Part shown: in pieces, positions 20,701 through 28,221 of the stretch
Layout of the letters: each line of letters starts with the position of its first letter
Position numbering within the stretch: position 1 is the stretch's first letter
DNA from: Niabella agricola
GTDB lineage: Bacteria > Bacteroidota > Bacteroidia > Chitinophagales > Chitinophagaceae
Reading direction: 5' to 3'
DNA: 64,000 bases
Assembly (NCBI RefSeq): GCF_021538615.1
Contig: NZ_JAJHIZ010000003.1
Span: 1,364,001-1,428,000 of the forward strand
Made by a program: the position numbers and the translations under genes
The notes under the pieces: generated by a model
What the model was told of the DNA's origin: nothing
Databases searched by the model: none
What the model saw: the letters and a program-made list of their open reading frames with translations, nothing else

Positions 20701-21285
20701 GTAATATATATTCCATGTTGAAGCAATCGTCAACCCGTTACTGATGGTAATCCGTACGCTGTTAAACGCCTGGCCGGTTACAAAACCTACTTTAACTTTC
20801 TGGCTTCCCAGCAGCGAAACCGCCAGGAGATCATCACCCGCGGTATAGGAATCGCCGGTTGCAACTCCGTTTAAATAAGTAGTCACCGTAACCGTATTCC
20901 CTGTTAATTTAACCAGTGAACTGTTGCCGATTACAAAACCGACATAAGCTCCGGCCGGGTATACATTGCCTCCGGTTGCCGCATTATCCGCAACCTGTAA
21001 CCAGGCACTGCCGCCCAGCACCGCGGTCCAGGAAGCCACATCGGTAGTGGTCGAATTTGTTACATTACCTTTGTTACTAAATTCATCTCCCCCCAGTATC
21101 GGAACCTGACTGCTTGTAACCGTCAGATTTGAAAACGTTGGAGAAGTTACTGGTTGATACAGGTTAAAAGGAGCTGCCGTTATCTGTGCATCAGCAACGG
21201 ATCCTTTTGAGAGGATAATGGCTAGCAATAACAGGCATAAAGCTACCTTTTTCAGGACAGTGTCAAGAGGTTGATTGGTTCTCAT
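17719..21285 (-). CDS. Large secreted repeat protein, probable cell-surface adhesin
   Basis: The frame is open to 21429, but the ATG at 21283-21285 is preferred: it gives a clean signal peptide (MRTNQPLDTVLKK, a hydrophobic core, cut after SVADAQ). The mature protein, of about 1150 residues, has four divergent repeats of about 155 residues (roughly 52-204, 221-380, 396-553, 566-739). Each carries G-x-[YF]-[AV]GF and later a GF[VI]T...PF[ND]E[VM] block and an [IV]Y-x-A strand. Three cadherin/Ig-like modules follow (about 740-1030), with the VNVLVNDHAG and GNVKDNDIDPEGD signatures. A C-terminal beta domain (1030-1188) ends it. No T9SS tail motif was identified. Family function unknown; adhesion is inferred from architecture. 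Confidence 0.75.
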   Translation of the reverse strand: MRTNQPLDTVLKKVALCLLLLAIILSKGSVADAQITAAPFNLYQPVTSPTFSNLTVTSSQVPILGGDEFSNKGNVTNSTTTDVASWTAVLGGSAWLQVADNAATGGNVYPAGAYVGFVIGNSSLVKLTGNTVTVTTYLNGVATGDSYTAGDDLLAVSLLGSQKVKVGFVTGQAFNSVRITISNGLTIASTWNIYYAEILRPQAGPVPVCNTKTALVQSAYPAVVTTGSSGLASLNLGSSSIFSNVENIVNSNTSDAATMTSSVASVGTSAYVSVRNAGSQFPGGYFAGFDVASSNVLSLSLLSNFKIATYLNGTLQEEMSGNNLLLSAPLLAANERTTIGFVTNSSKPFNEVRYILEKTVNVDLGTLSIYNAVIKQFCAGSLVCNTPTRMNSVQQPVYIDAVNSGFSGAVCAACNLTGVDNVIDGNAGTAATMSLTAGVGTTGSLAVADAVTTYAAGTFAGFDIQTNTLLDVQVPNAIRIDLLNNGTVVQSTTGPALLAGVSTSLLTDPSRQIVGVIAAVPFDEVKISFNSLLNVDLGLIQIYDVIWQKNCEVPLPCNQTILLKAPDYGVVINGQHTGFSGAVNAAGSVQNPWNLVNNITSDYARIQTVANVAAQGSISVASGSNVFPGGVYAGFLVRENSSNPLALVNLLKIITINTYKRDAQGVSQLVESKSGSQLLGLTVLLNLLGNDYGVKNIGFITSQPFDEMQISIGGLANVGLTAASLDVFSATIDTRYVAPGTPGLSCPLFKTNPDINFTTVNKPVTGSVATNDKVPAGTTYTNAVAVNGADGVPNPSGGTLTLNADGSGNYTFVATALGSYSYDITVSNGTVTEVQNLTITVTDPAISTNLPIVNTDIASTNAGAPVTVNVLVNDHAGNPGGTLGTPEIFKQGSNGTATINGSQVVYTPAAGFVGKDTIVYKVCETPGTNLCGYAYVFVEVKPAAINTTSATDDFAVTNAGTAVTGNVKDNDIDPEGDPQTVATQGFTDDTYGTFTLGSDGAYTFTPKVGFSGTARFTYVISDNKGASATGTLYVYTKGSAADLTISSMALPAQVKGSKTVSVRISVSTVNSSPTDGTDVYVLIPKTANIMLDTYAPALTTMFGLPVQNADWSYVGMDASNVNYMFKLGGTNLKTVIAGSSTSSFGVTFTFNGGSNAGLENLITYIFENSGGESNSTNNNDSEAIQYNP

Positions 21286-21782
21286 AATAGATATAATTAT
21301 ATATAATTTACATCCCTGGACATAACAAGTCCCGGGTATCTTTACAATACAAATACCAATTCCATATTGCACCTGTCGCATACACACGCCCGTAGGCGAT
21401 GTGCAATTCACCTGCACAATACAGCGCATTAGCCGGCAGCCCTGTTAACAGGACATAGCCTTACCTTTATATTTCGATTTATGTACTCACGTTAGCCGGT
21501 TTTGAGCAATCCCAAAAACACAGCGCTTTGGCGCACATTCACAAAACCTAAATGAAGAATAATTACTAAAGGGGCTTCTTCATTTCAAGCTATCACAGTG
21601 TGGAAATTAAGTAGTTTTAATAGTTAAAGTAGGTTTACAATGCAATAGCCGAAAGTAAAGATAAACTTCCCAAAGGCAATAAACCAAATTTTGTTAATTT
21701 TTTTTTCTTATTTTTTTCTGATCCTTATTTTTATTACATTTAAAGCAACACCTCTCTTTCACCAATGCTAAAATGTTAATCT
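21286..21782. other. Divergent intergenic region
   Basis: 497 bp between the minus-strand repeat protein and the plus-strand helix-hairpin-helix gene. It is AT-rich near 21650-21780 with a long T-run. A minus-strand TACTTTCG at 21650-21657 is a weak -7 candidate for the repeat protein. No gene or RNA recognised. Confidence 0.4.
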
Positions 21783-22727
21783 ATGAAAACGTATTTACGG
21801 TTTTCAAAAAAAGAACGTATCGGTTTGCTGCTATTAATCCTTGTAGTGTTGCTTTTTGCCATACAGCCTTTTATTGAAACCACAACAGAAAGGAAACCGC
21901 TGAAACCTTTATCAGAAGCGGACTTCAGCAAGATCGCCACAACTACTGAAGCGTCCGGTTATCCTGACAAAACGGATACAGACCTGTTGCCTGCCGATGC
22001 CACCGCATATAAGAAACGAACCAATCAATCATTGACGGCAATGGTACTTTTTAACTTTGATCCCAACACATTGAACGAAGCAGGTTGGTTAAAACTGGGG
22101 TTACGCAAACGTACGGTTCAAACCATTATACGTTACCGCAACAAAGGAGGACACTTCCGCAAACCGGAAGACCTGCAGAAAATTTATGGATTGCGCGCCG
22201 ATGAATTTGAGCGGATCAGACCTTATATTACCCTTGCTGCAACATCCCGGCGGGCTGGTTATACGCCCCCTGTTGCTTCTCCAGCCGGTAACACCTTTAT
22301 ATATTCAAGGCCACAACCCATCGATATCAATACAGCGGATACCACTGCTTATAAAGCCCTGCATGGTATTGGCAGCAGGCTGGCGGCGAGGATCATTCAA
22401 TACCGGGAAAAACTGGGTGGCTTTTACAGTATCAGCCAGGTGGGGGAAACCTACGGTGTTCCGGATTCAACGTTTCAAAAAATAAAACCTTTCCTGGTTC
22501 TCAATAATACATATCTGCGGAAACTCAACATCAATTCGGCATCTTATGAAGCATTAAATGCACATCCCTATATCAGCAGCAAGCTGGCCTACCTCATCGT
22601 TAAACAACGGAAAGCAGCGCCCATCGCCGTAGATGATTTGCCGGCCCTAGTTATGCTAACCAATGATGTGTTTGAAAAACTGAAGCCCTATATTCAGGTA
22701 GAAGCCATTGGGGCACCGGAATACTAA
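21783..22727 (+). CDS. ComEA-like protein with three helix-hairpin-helix domains
   Basis: 314 residues. An N-terminal membrane helix (about 13-30) follows a basic start. Three helix-hairpin-helix units then repeat, about 80 residues apart: LNEAGWLKLGLRKRTVQTII with a KPEDLQKIYGL tail, IDINTADTTAYKALHGIGSR with SISQVGETYGV, and LNINSASYEALNAHPYISSK with a DLPALVMLTN tail. The IDINTAD and LNINSAS openings and the GIG hairpin are ComEA hallmarks; ComEA binds DNA at the membrane in transformation. The Bacteroidota version is uncharacterised as far as I know. Its last codons and stop overlap the first copy of the 80-90 bp repeat that follows. Confidence 0.85.
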   Translation: MKTYLRFSKKERIGLLLLILVVLLFAIQPFIETTTERKPLKPLSEADFSKIATTTEASGYPDKTDTDLLPADATAYKKRTNQSLTAMVLFNFDPNTLNEAGWLKLGLRKRTVQTIIRYRNKGGHFRKPEDLQKIYGLRADEFERIRPYITLAATSRRAGYTPPVASPAGNTFIYSRPQPIDINTADTTAYKALHGIGSRLAARIIQYREKLGGFYSISQVGETYGVPDSTFQKIKPFLVLNNTYLRKLNINSASYEALNAHPYISSKLAYLIVKQRKAAPIAVDDLPALVMLTNDVFEKLKPYIQVEAIGAPEY

Positions 22728-22890
22728 AGGTTTGAAGCTGCCGGATCAAGTAACGGTATAAAACCTGCGCCTCTGTGTTTCTGCGGCAAACAAAGCCGCT
22801 GAGGCACTGAAGCACCGAAGGTTTAAAGCTCGTCCAATAACGGCCTTGAAAAATCAGAATCTCTGTGTTTCTTGGCAAACAAAAAATGAC
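22713..22890 (+). repeat. Two tandem copies of an 80-90 bp repeat, left of the GxxExxY gene
   Basis: Copy A (22713-22800) and copy B (22801-22890) share CACYGRARYAC, GGTTTRAAGCT, TAACGG, CTCTGTGTTTCT and GGCAAACAAA. CTCTGTGTTT recurs exactly 90 bp apart (22771 and 22861). Copy A holds a hairpin GCGGC-AAACAAA-GCCGC at 22783-22799. Copy A begins inside the last codons of the ComEA-like gene. Confidence 0.75.
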
Positions 22891-22892
22891 CT

Positions 22893-23292
22893 TATGCAAA
22901 ACAACAACGTTACACCTTAAGCCTATCCCCTGCAGCGGAAACCGCTATCATCATAAAATATGGTATTGGGGTCCATAAGACCCTTGGGTGGTTTTCTTGA
23001 AATCGTTTATAAAGACGCGTTCGAATATGAGTTCAGAAAGAACCGCATCCTTTATGAAAGAGAAAGGAAATACCAAATCCAGTACAAAGACGCTGTTTTG
23101 CCGCACTTCTTTCGAGCAGACGCCGTCCTGCTCAACCGCATTATTCTTGAAATAAAAGTCAGGGAAGGCAGCTTAGCGGTGGAAGACCTGGTGCAAACCA
23201 TCAATCATCTGAAATGCTCCAGATGCAAAATAGGGCTTATCCTGAACTTTGGAAAAATGCGGTTACAGATCAGGCGGGTAATTTTTTATTAA
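22893..23292 (+). pseudogene. Frameshifted GxxExxY-family gene
   Basis: The body, in frame from 22987, reads GGFLEIVYKDAFEYEFRKNR, then HFFRADAVL, then IILEIKVREG and LILNFG, stopping at 23290-23292: the GxxExxY family, small proteins with a PDDEXK-like core. The expected lead-in VHKTLG-PG is split. GVHKTLG lies in a different frame (22968-22988), and loss of two bases from a CCT proline codon would explain the switch. Further upstream an ATG at 22894 runs only to a TAA at 22918, so a second break is likely. A start at 22960 would leave a 110-residue product without the family N-terminus. It is enclosed by four copies of an 80-90 bp repeat. Confidence 0.75.
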
Positions 23293-23460
23293 AGCCACTG
23301 AGGCACTGAAACACTAAAGATATAGAGCGGCCCTAAAAAACGGCGCCGCCGCATTCCTGTGGCAAACAAAAGGCTGCTGAGGTACCGGAATACTGAAGAG
23401 CGAAGCGATCCCAGCCAGATAGCAGCAATAAATCCGTGTTTCAGCGTTTTCTGCGGCATC
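23293..23460 (+). repeat. Two further copies of the 80-90 bp repeat, right of the GxxExxY gene
   Basis: Copy C (23293-23380) has GCCACTGAGGCACTGAAACAC, CTGTGGCAAACAAA and GGCTGCTGAGG. Copy D (23381-23460) has TACCGGAATACTGAAG, CCGTGTTTCAGCG and TTCTGCGGCA. They match copies A and B in order and spacing but are more diverged. Confidence 0.7.
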
Positions 23461-23466
23461 TTCTTC

Positions 23467-23504
23467 AAAAAAAAGTCCTGTAAGATCCGAAGACCTTACA
23501 GGAC
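23467..23504 (-). terminator. Terminator after rplL
   Basis: Minus strand: a 13-bp stem (GTCCTGTAAGGTC / GATCTTACAGGAC, one G-T pair) closed by a TTCG tetraloop and followed by eight T. It separates rplL from everything downstream. Confidence 0.95.
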
Positions 23505-23524
23505 AAATATGCTTTACAAAAGAA

Positions 23525-23899
23525 TTAAGCCACTTCTACTTCAGCACCTGCTTCTTTCAGTTTAGCAGCGATGTCTTCAGCTTCCGCTTTAGATACACCT
23601 TCTTTTACTGGCTTCGGAGCTCCGTCTACCAGTTCTTTTGCTTCTTTCAGACCTAAACCAGTCAGATCTTTAACGATCTTAACCACGTTCAATTTAGAAG
23701 CACCTGCATTCTTAAGGATTACGTCAAATGCTGTTTTTTCTTCAGCGGCCGCCGCACCACCTTCACCACCACCAGCTACTACTACCGCAGCTGCAGCAGG
23801 CTCGATGCCGTACTCAGTCTTTAAAAAATCTGCTAATTCCTGTACTTCTTTTACAGTTAAACCTACCAGGCTTTCTGCTAATGTTTTGATATCTGCCAT
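23525..23899 (-). CDS. rplL: 50S ribosomal protein L7/L12
   Basis: 124 residues, full length. An N-terminal dimerisation domain, an Ala/Gly-rich hinge (about 38-52) and a C-terminal factor-binding domain with [20 protein letters not shown]. It forms the flexible ribosomal stalk with L10. Last gene of the rplKAJL unit; in most bacteria rpoB would follow directly. Confidence 0.98.
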   Translation of the reverse strand: MADIKTLAESLVGLTVKEVQELADFLKTEYGIEPAAAAVVVAGGGEGGAAAAEEKTAFDVILKNAGASKLNVVKIVKDLTGLGLKEAKELVDGAPKPVKEGVSKAEAEDIAAKLKEAGAEVEVA

Positions 23900-24002
23900 T
23901 TTGCTTTAATTTTTACCGTCTTCATTTTCACCTGTGGCGAATCCGACGGCGGGTTTAAAAAAATTGTTTATTTATTAAATATAGATCGTAACTATATTAA
24001 AA

Positions 24003-24590
24003 TTACTCAGCCGCCGGAGTTGCATCTGCTGCAGGTGCTTCCGCTTCAGGAGCTGCTGCACTTTCAGTTGCCGGGGCTTCTGCTGCTACGGGAGCCGCTT
24101 CACCTTCCGGTCTGTTCTGCAACGCACCAATCACACGCTGGATCGGAGACAGTAACAAGCCGATCACTTCACCGATCAGTTCATTCTTCGTTTTGATCTT
24201 AACCAGGGCAGCCAGTTGGTTATCGCCGGTATACAGATCGCCGTTAATAAACGCCAGTTTCAGTTCGGGCTTTTCTTTCTTTGCTTCGCTGCGGAAAGAG
24301 CTCAGGATTACAGCGGGCTCTTTGGGGTTTTCAGAAAACATCAGGGCTGTTACCTTGTGCAATGAATCATACACACCTGCATATTTTTCTGCATCCAGAC
24401 TTTCCAGCGCTTTCCGGATCAGGGTGTTCTTGGCCACTTTCATTTCCACGTTCTTATTGAAACAAGCGCGGCGCAATTTGCTTACCTGGTCTACACTAAG
24501 CGACTCGGTATCTGTAATATAAAAGTTGCTGTATTGAGAGAATTTCCCCTTCAATACCTCAATTACTTCATTTTTTTGTTCTTTAGTCAT
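24003..24590 (-). CDS. rplJ: 50S ribosomal protein L10
   Basis: 195 residues. The first 160 follow the L10 pattern (start MTKEQKNEVIEVLKGKF; KVAKNTLIRKAL rRNA-binding stretch; helix that carries L7/L12 dimers near ELIGEVIGLLLSPIQRVIGA). The last 35 or so are an acidic Ala/Pro/Glu tail, probably disordered, longer than the usual L10 end. It is the stalk base. It starts 52 bp after rplA. Confidence 0.97.
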   Translation of the reverse strand: MTKEQKNEVIEVLKGKFSQYSNFYITDTESLSVDQVSKLRRACFNKNVEMKVAKNTLIRKALESLDAEKYAGVYDSLHKVTALMFSENPKEPAVILSSFRSEAKKEKPELKLAFINGDLYTGDNQLAALVKIKTKNELIGEVIGLLLSPIQRVIGALQNRPEGEAAPVAAEAPATESAAAPEAEAPAADATPAAE

Positions 24591-24641
24591 TTTATTGCGG
24601 TTTGACTGATTTTAAAAATTAGAACCGGTTAAGCCGGGTGA

Positions 24642-25337
24642 TTACTGTACAAAAGATTTTGTATCCAAAGCAATTCCAGGGCCCATAGAGCTGGCCATAG
24701 AAATTCCTTTTAAATAAGTACCTTTTGCTGTGGTGGGCTTTGCCTTAATAATGGCATTTAAAAACTCCTGGCCGTTTTCAGCAATCTTTTCGGGGCTGAA
24801 GCTTACACGACCGATGGAAGCATGCACGATACCGGCTTTATCCACTTTAAAAGCAATCTTACCACCTTTCACCTCGTTAACAGCAGCAGCTACATCATTG
24901 GTAACGGTTCCTGTTTTAGGGTTCGGCATCAGGTTGCGCGGCCCCAGGATCTTACCCAGTTTACCGATCTTCGGCATTACAGCAGGCGTAGCAATCACTA
25001 CATCCACATCTGTCCAGCCACCTTCAATTTTCTGTACAAATTCGTCCAAACCTACATAGTCAGCGCCGGCGCTGTTTGCGTCCGCTTCTTTATCGGGCGT
25101 ACAAAGTACCAGCACCCGTTTTGTTTTACCGGTTCCGTGCGGCAGGGTTACCGTACCACGAATGGCCTGATCCGCTTTTTTAGGATCTACACCCAAACGT
25201 ACGTGCAGATCTACAGAAGCGTCAAACTTTGCCACACTTATATCTTTTACCAATGCAGAGGCTTCTTTCAGGGTGTACGCTTTATTGGCGTCTACCTTTG
25301 CATTTGCAACTTTTCTTTTTTTACTAATGAATGCCAT
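24642..25337 (-). CDS. rplA: 50S ribosomal protein L1
   Basis: 231 residues, full length. The signature [20 protein letters not shown] and the opening [14 protein letters not shown] identify L1, which binds 23S rRNA at the E-site stalk and in many bacteria represses its own operon. 51 bp after rplK. Confidence 0.98.
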   Translation of the reverse strand: MAFISKKRKVANAKVDANKAYTLKEASALVKDISVAKFDASVDLHVRLGVDPKKADQAIRGTVTLPHGTGKTKRVLVLCTPDKEADANSAGADYVGLDEFVQKIEGGWTDVDVVIATPAVMPKIGKLGKILGPRNLMPNPKTGTVTNDVAAAVNEVKGGKIAFKVDKAGIVHASIGRVSFSPEKIAENGQEFLNAIIKAKPTTAKGTYLKGISMASSMGPGIALDTKSFVQ

Positions 25338-25354
25338 TTGTCAATTCTTTTTAG

Positions 25355-25372
25355 GCCTGCCAGCCGGCAGGC
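25355..25372 (-). other. GC-rich palindrome between rplK and rplA
   Basis: GCCTGCC-AGCC-GGCAGGC, perfect 7-bp arms and a 4-nt centre, in the 51-bp rplK-rplA spacer. A similar GCCTGC-N6-GCAGGC lies between tRNA-Thr(GGT) and tRNA-Gly near 5620-5638, so this may be a dispersed small repeat. Confidence 0.55.
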
Positions 25373-25388
25373 GGGTTCTTAAAATGGA

Positions 25389-25832
25389 TTAATTTTCCCA
25401 CGGGGCTTTTCCTTCAACATTCAGTCCCATGCTGCGCGCTGTACCGGCTACCATTTTCATAGCAGAATCAACGGTAAAGCAGTTCAGGTCGGGCATTTTG
25501 TCTTTTGCAATAGCCTCTACCTGCTCCCAGGTAACCTTACCCACTTTGGCGCGGTTGCTTTCCTTAGAACCTTTCTGAATTTTAGCGGCTTCCATCAGCT
25601 GGATGGCTGCAGGAGGCGTTTTGATTACAAATTCAAAACTTTTGTCGCTGTAAACGGTGATTAATACGGGAAGTACTTTTCCCATTTTGTCTTGTGTGCG
25701 GGCGTTGAATTGTTTGCAGAATTCCATGATGTTAACACCTTTGGAACCTAACGCCGGCCCAATAGGAGGTGCAGGATTGGCCTGACCGCCTTTACACTGT
25801 AGCTTTACAAAGCCAGAGATTTCTTTTGCCAT
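25389..25832 (-). CDS. rplK: 50S ribosomal protein L11
   Basis: 147 residues. The proline-rich N-terminal thiostrepton-site block [20 protein letters not shown] and the rRNA-binding C-terminal domain are intact. First gene of the rplKAJL unit. In the canonical layout nusG precedes it; here the upstream neighbour is a small lipoprotein gene. Confidence 0.98.
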   Translation of the reverse strand: MAKEISGFVKLQCKGGQANPAPPIGPALGSKGVNIMEFCKQFNARTQDKMGKVLPVLITVYSDKSFEFVIKTPPAAIQLMEAAKIQKGSKESNRAKVGKVTWEQVEAIAKDKMPDLNCFTVDSAMKMVAGTARSMGLNVEGKAPWEN

Positions 25833-25949
25833 TTTATTCGATTTATTGGTTCAAACGTTCCGGCAATCACCGGAACTCCCAAATTCCTCCGTCCTGTTTT
25901 ACCCCGGTACTTGCCGGCACAGGAACTATAAAAGAACTGATTGGGGGTG

Positions 25950-25957
25950 CAAAGGTA
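25950..25957 (-). promoter_or_regulatory. Candidate -7 box for rplKAJL
   Basis: Minus strand TACCTTTG fits TAnnTTTG. It predicts a start near 25943 and a leader of about 110 nt to rplK. No good -33 TTTG is visible. Confidence 0.5.
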
Positions 25958-26085
25958 GTCATTTTACGATCTTAATGCTTATTATTTAACAGAAAAAACC
26001 GCAGTTTTCCCGGGCATACTTATAAACAGCTGGTTTTCAGCCAAAAATAAGACCAGATTCCCCGCCCACGCTTTAAGAAACATGC

Positions 26086-26556
26086 TTAGGGAGCCACTTT
26101 CAGTAATATCTTTTTGTCTAGGAACCAAAGCATGCCCTTTCCCTGGGTTCCCAGGAAAATATCCGGGTTGCCTGTATAATCCGGCTTGCTGAACCGGAGT
26201 TCTGCCTGTTGCGCGCTGTCGAGCCAGGAAAAGCTAAACTGCTCTTTTATAGAGTTGCCCTTGGGGAATCCGGCTTCCATATAAGCATTCAGGATCTCCC
26301 CGTACGTTTTTTCATCATAATAAAGAACAGCCTCCAGTCCGTTCCTGTTCTGCCCATTCCATTGGTATGTAACGCCCGTAGGCGGATACAGGTTCAGATT
26401 GAGCAGGCGCCCCAGTTGTTCCCGGTCTTCGGAAATACCTAACCCCATCTGCGGCAGCAACGGTTGCACTGCGGTATGTGCGGCGGGAGGTGGCTTCCTG
26501 TTCTGACAGGCCAGAACAGACACGAGCAGCATCCAATGTATAAGAAATCGTTTCAT
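26086..26556 (-). CDS. Small lipoprotein of unknown function
   Basis: 156 residues. MKRFLIHWMLLVSVLAC is a lipoprotein signal (Cys17), followed by a Pro-rich linker and a compact domain. I recognise no family. PPTGVTYQWNGQNRNGLEAVLYYD and the end GKGMLWFLDKKILLKVAP look like beta strands. It starts 5 bp after the dgkA stop and is likely co-transcribed with it. Confidence 0.7.
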   Translation of the reverse strand: MKRFLIHWMLLVSVLACQNRKPPPAAHTAVQPLLPQMGLGISEDREQLGRLLNLNLYPPTGVTYQWNGQNRNGLEAVLYYDEKTYGEILNAYMEAGFPKGNSIKEQFSFSWLDSAQQAELRFSKPDYTGNPDIFLGTQGKGMLWFLDKKILLKVAP

Positions 26557-26561
26557 AAAAA

Positions 26562-26936
26562 TCAGATCAGGGCAACCAGCCTGGGAACAAAGATCAGCAA
26601 ACCCGCAATGAGTGCACCAGCTGCTGTCAGGAGCACGGCGGCGGCCGATATATCCTTAATATATTGAACCCGGGAATCTGTTTGCGGATGCACCAGGTCA
26701 CAGATCTTTTCGATGGAGGTGTTGATCAGCTCGGCACCGGTTACGACACTAATGCAAAGAATGATAACAAGCCATTCATAAACCGTTATCCTGAAAACGA
26801 AGGCAAGCAATACCGCCAGCAGGGTAGCAACCGCGTGTATCCGGAAATTCTGCTCGAACCGGAATGCGGTTTTTATCCCACGGACTGCATATCCAAAACT
26901 TCGCAATAGTTTATTCAGAGAAAATGGGCGCTTCAT
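26562..26936 (-). CDS. dgkA: Diacylglycerol kinase family protein (DgkA/undecaprenol kinase type)
   Basis: 124 residues from the ATG at 26934-26936; a TTG two codons upstream is less likely. Three membrane helices and the signatures FEQNFRIH (27-34) and TGAELINTSIEKICDLVHP (66-84) place it in the small integral-membrane kinase family. That family phosphorylates diacylglycerol or undecaprenol at the inner membrane. E69 and N72 of the GAELINTSIE block are the usual ATP/Mg ligands. Confidence 0.9.
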   Translation of the reverse strand: MKRPFSLNKLLRSFGYAVRGIKTAFRFEQNFRIHAVATLLAVLLAFVFRITVYEWLVIILCISVVTGAELINTSIEKICDLVHPQTDSRVQYIKDISAAAVLLTAAGALIAGLLIFVPRLVALI

Positions 26937-27214
26937 AGTCAAAGCTACGATAAATGACCAAAACGGAACCTCCGAAGGGTGTATTCTAAATTATGGCATG
27001 AAGCAATTATTTTTCTGGACGTCACCTTAACCGTAGGGAGCGGTCTCATATATATTGGGCAGTTGCTTCCATTACAGTCGGCATGACGATCGCGACAATC
27101 TGGACTGCCCCCGGAATTGCGTTCTAATACCAATTTTTACTGAACCCATTTAAATCTTCGGGTAATGAATTTTTCGCCGATCTGGCACCTCCGCACTTAA
27201 ACGGTTCAATCACT

Positions 27215-28081
27215 TTATTGCTTCTTCTTTACCCCTTTTTTGGGTGTTTCCTTTTTTTCTCCGGTCTTTGCTTTTTGGGCGTCCTGCTCCAATGCCAGTG
27301 AAAAGGCTGCCCATACACAACGGCGGCAGCCCAGTTCGCTTCCTTTTTCCAGTACTTCCTTTGCTTTTTCCTGGTTTTGCAGCATGGAATAATATCCGCC
27401 CAAAACCGCATACCCCTCCATATCACCCAGCTGCAGTGCTTTTTCGATCAGCGCCAGCACCTCCGGGTCTCCTTCTTTTTTGAGCGGCACATCCTTGCCT
27501 TCCAGTATGGCACCAAGCCCTCCCATATTTTCGATCATTTTCAGTCCTGCATAATCCAAACAGGCCTTGGAAAGGCCGCTGTCGCAAAGGTTTTTTATTT
27601 CCAGGGAAAAGTCATCTCCTGTTCCGTCCAGGAAAGCCATTTCGTTCTTTGTTGTTACATCATAGTACCGGTTCATCAATCCTGCAATTCGGTCTGCCGC
27701 TTCGGGGTCGCTACGTTTATTTTCAACGACTGTATCCTTTACATATATCCAAACACCTCCACCCACCCACTCGGAAACGCCGACCAGCTGATCGCCCTTG
27801 ACTAAAAATTTAAACATGCTTTTATCCGGGTAAATGATCAGGCTATCGCCCTTCTGAAAATAGTACCCGTCTCCCAGCCCCACAATATCTACTTTACCAT
27901 TTCCATCGAACGTAAAGTGGCTGTACAAGGTGGTATCAGATGTAGCTTTAAAATACCCCTGCAGCCGGTTAGTGATCTCCTGTGCATTGCTGCGGACAAT
28001 GCCTGCAAACAACAACAAACCGGCCATCACTCCATACCTGAAATAGCGCGGCCTTAACCGCTCCAACTGCTTTTTCATCAT
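27215..28081 (-). CDS. Secreted Sel1/TPR-like repeat protein
   Basis: 288 residues. A signal peptide (hydrophobic 16-30, cut near SNAQ), a beta-rich N-terminal half (about 35-115, GKVDIVGLGDGYYFQKGDSL), then helical repeats from about 150 on (KACLDYAGLKMIENMGG, ALQLGDMEGYAVLGGYYSML, KAKEVLEKGSELGCRRCVWA). The alternating A/G/Y spacing resembles Sel1 or TPR repeats. The tail is very basic (KKETPKKGVKKKQ). No specific function can be given. Tandem ATGs stand at the start; either may serve. Confidence 0.7.
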   Translation of the reverse strand: MMKKQLERLRPRYFRYGVMAGLLLFAGIVRSNAQEITNRLQGYFKATSDTTLYSHFTFDGNGKVDIVGLGDGYYFQKGDSLIIYPDKSMFKFLVKGDQLVGVSEWVGGGVWIYVKDTVVENKRSDPEAADRIAGLMNRYYDVTTKNEMAFLDGTGDDFSLEIKNLCDSGLSKACLDYAGLKMIENMGGLGAILEGKDVPLKKEGDPEVLALIEKALQLGDMEGYAVLGGYYSMLQNQEKAKEVLEKGSELGCRRCVWAAFSLALEQDAQKAKTGEKKETPKKGVKKKQ

Positions 28082-28167
28082 AAAAATTTAGACCGCGTAA
28101 ATATATTAAAAAGTCCAGCCGGCCAACCAACTCCTGCAACAAGTTAAGCAGGATCAATCATTCCCAA

Positions 28168-28195
28168 TAAAAATGCGGAGCCGACGGGCCCCGCA
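28168..28195 (-). terminator. Terminator after pgk
   Basis: Minus strand TGCGGGGCC / GGCTCCGCA, a 9-bp stem with one G-T pair and a 4-nt loop, followed by a T-rich run. About 27 bp past the pgk stop. Confidence 0.85.
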
Positions 28196-28221
28196 CTCTA
28201 AAACAATTAAAAAGATAAGAT

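Noticed and set aside
26945..27133. 62-codon minus-strand frame upstream of dgkA
   Set aside because: Cys/Arg-rich random-looking sequence without start context.
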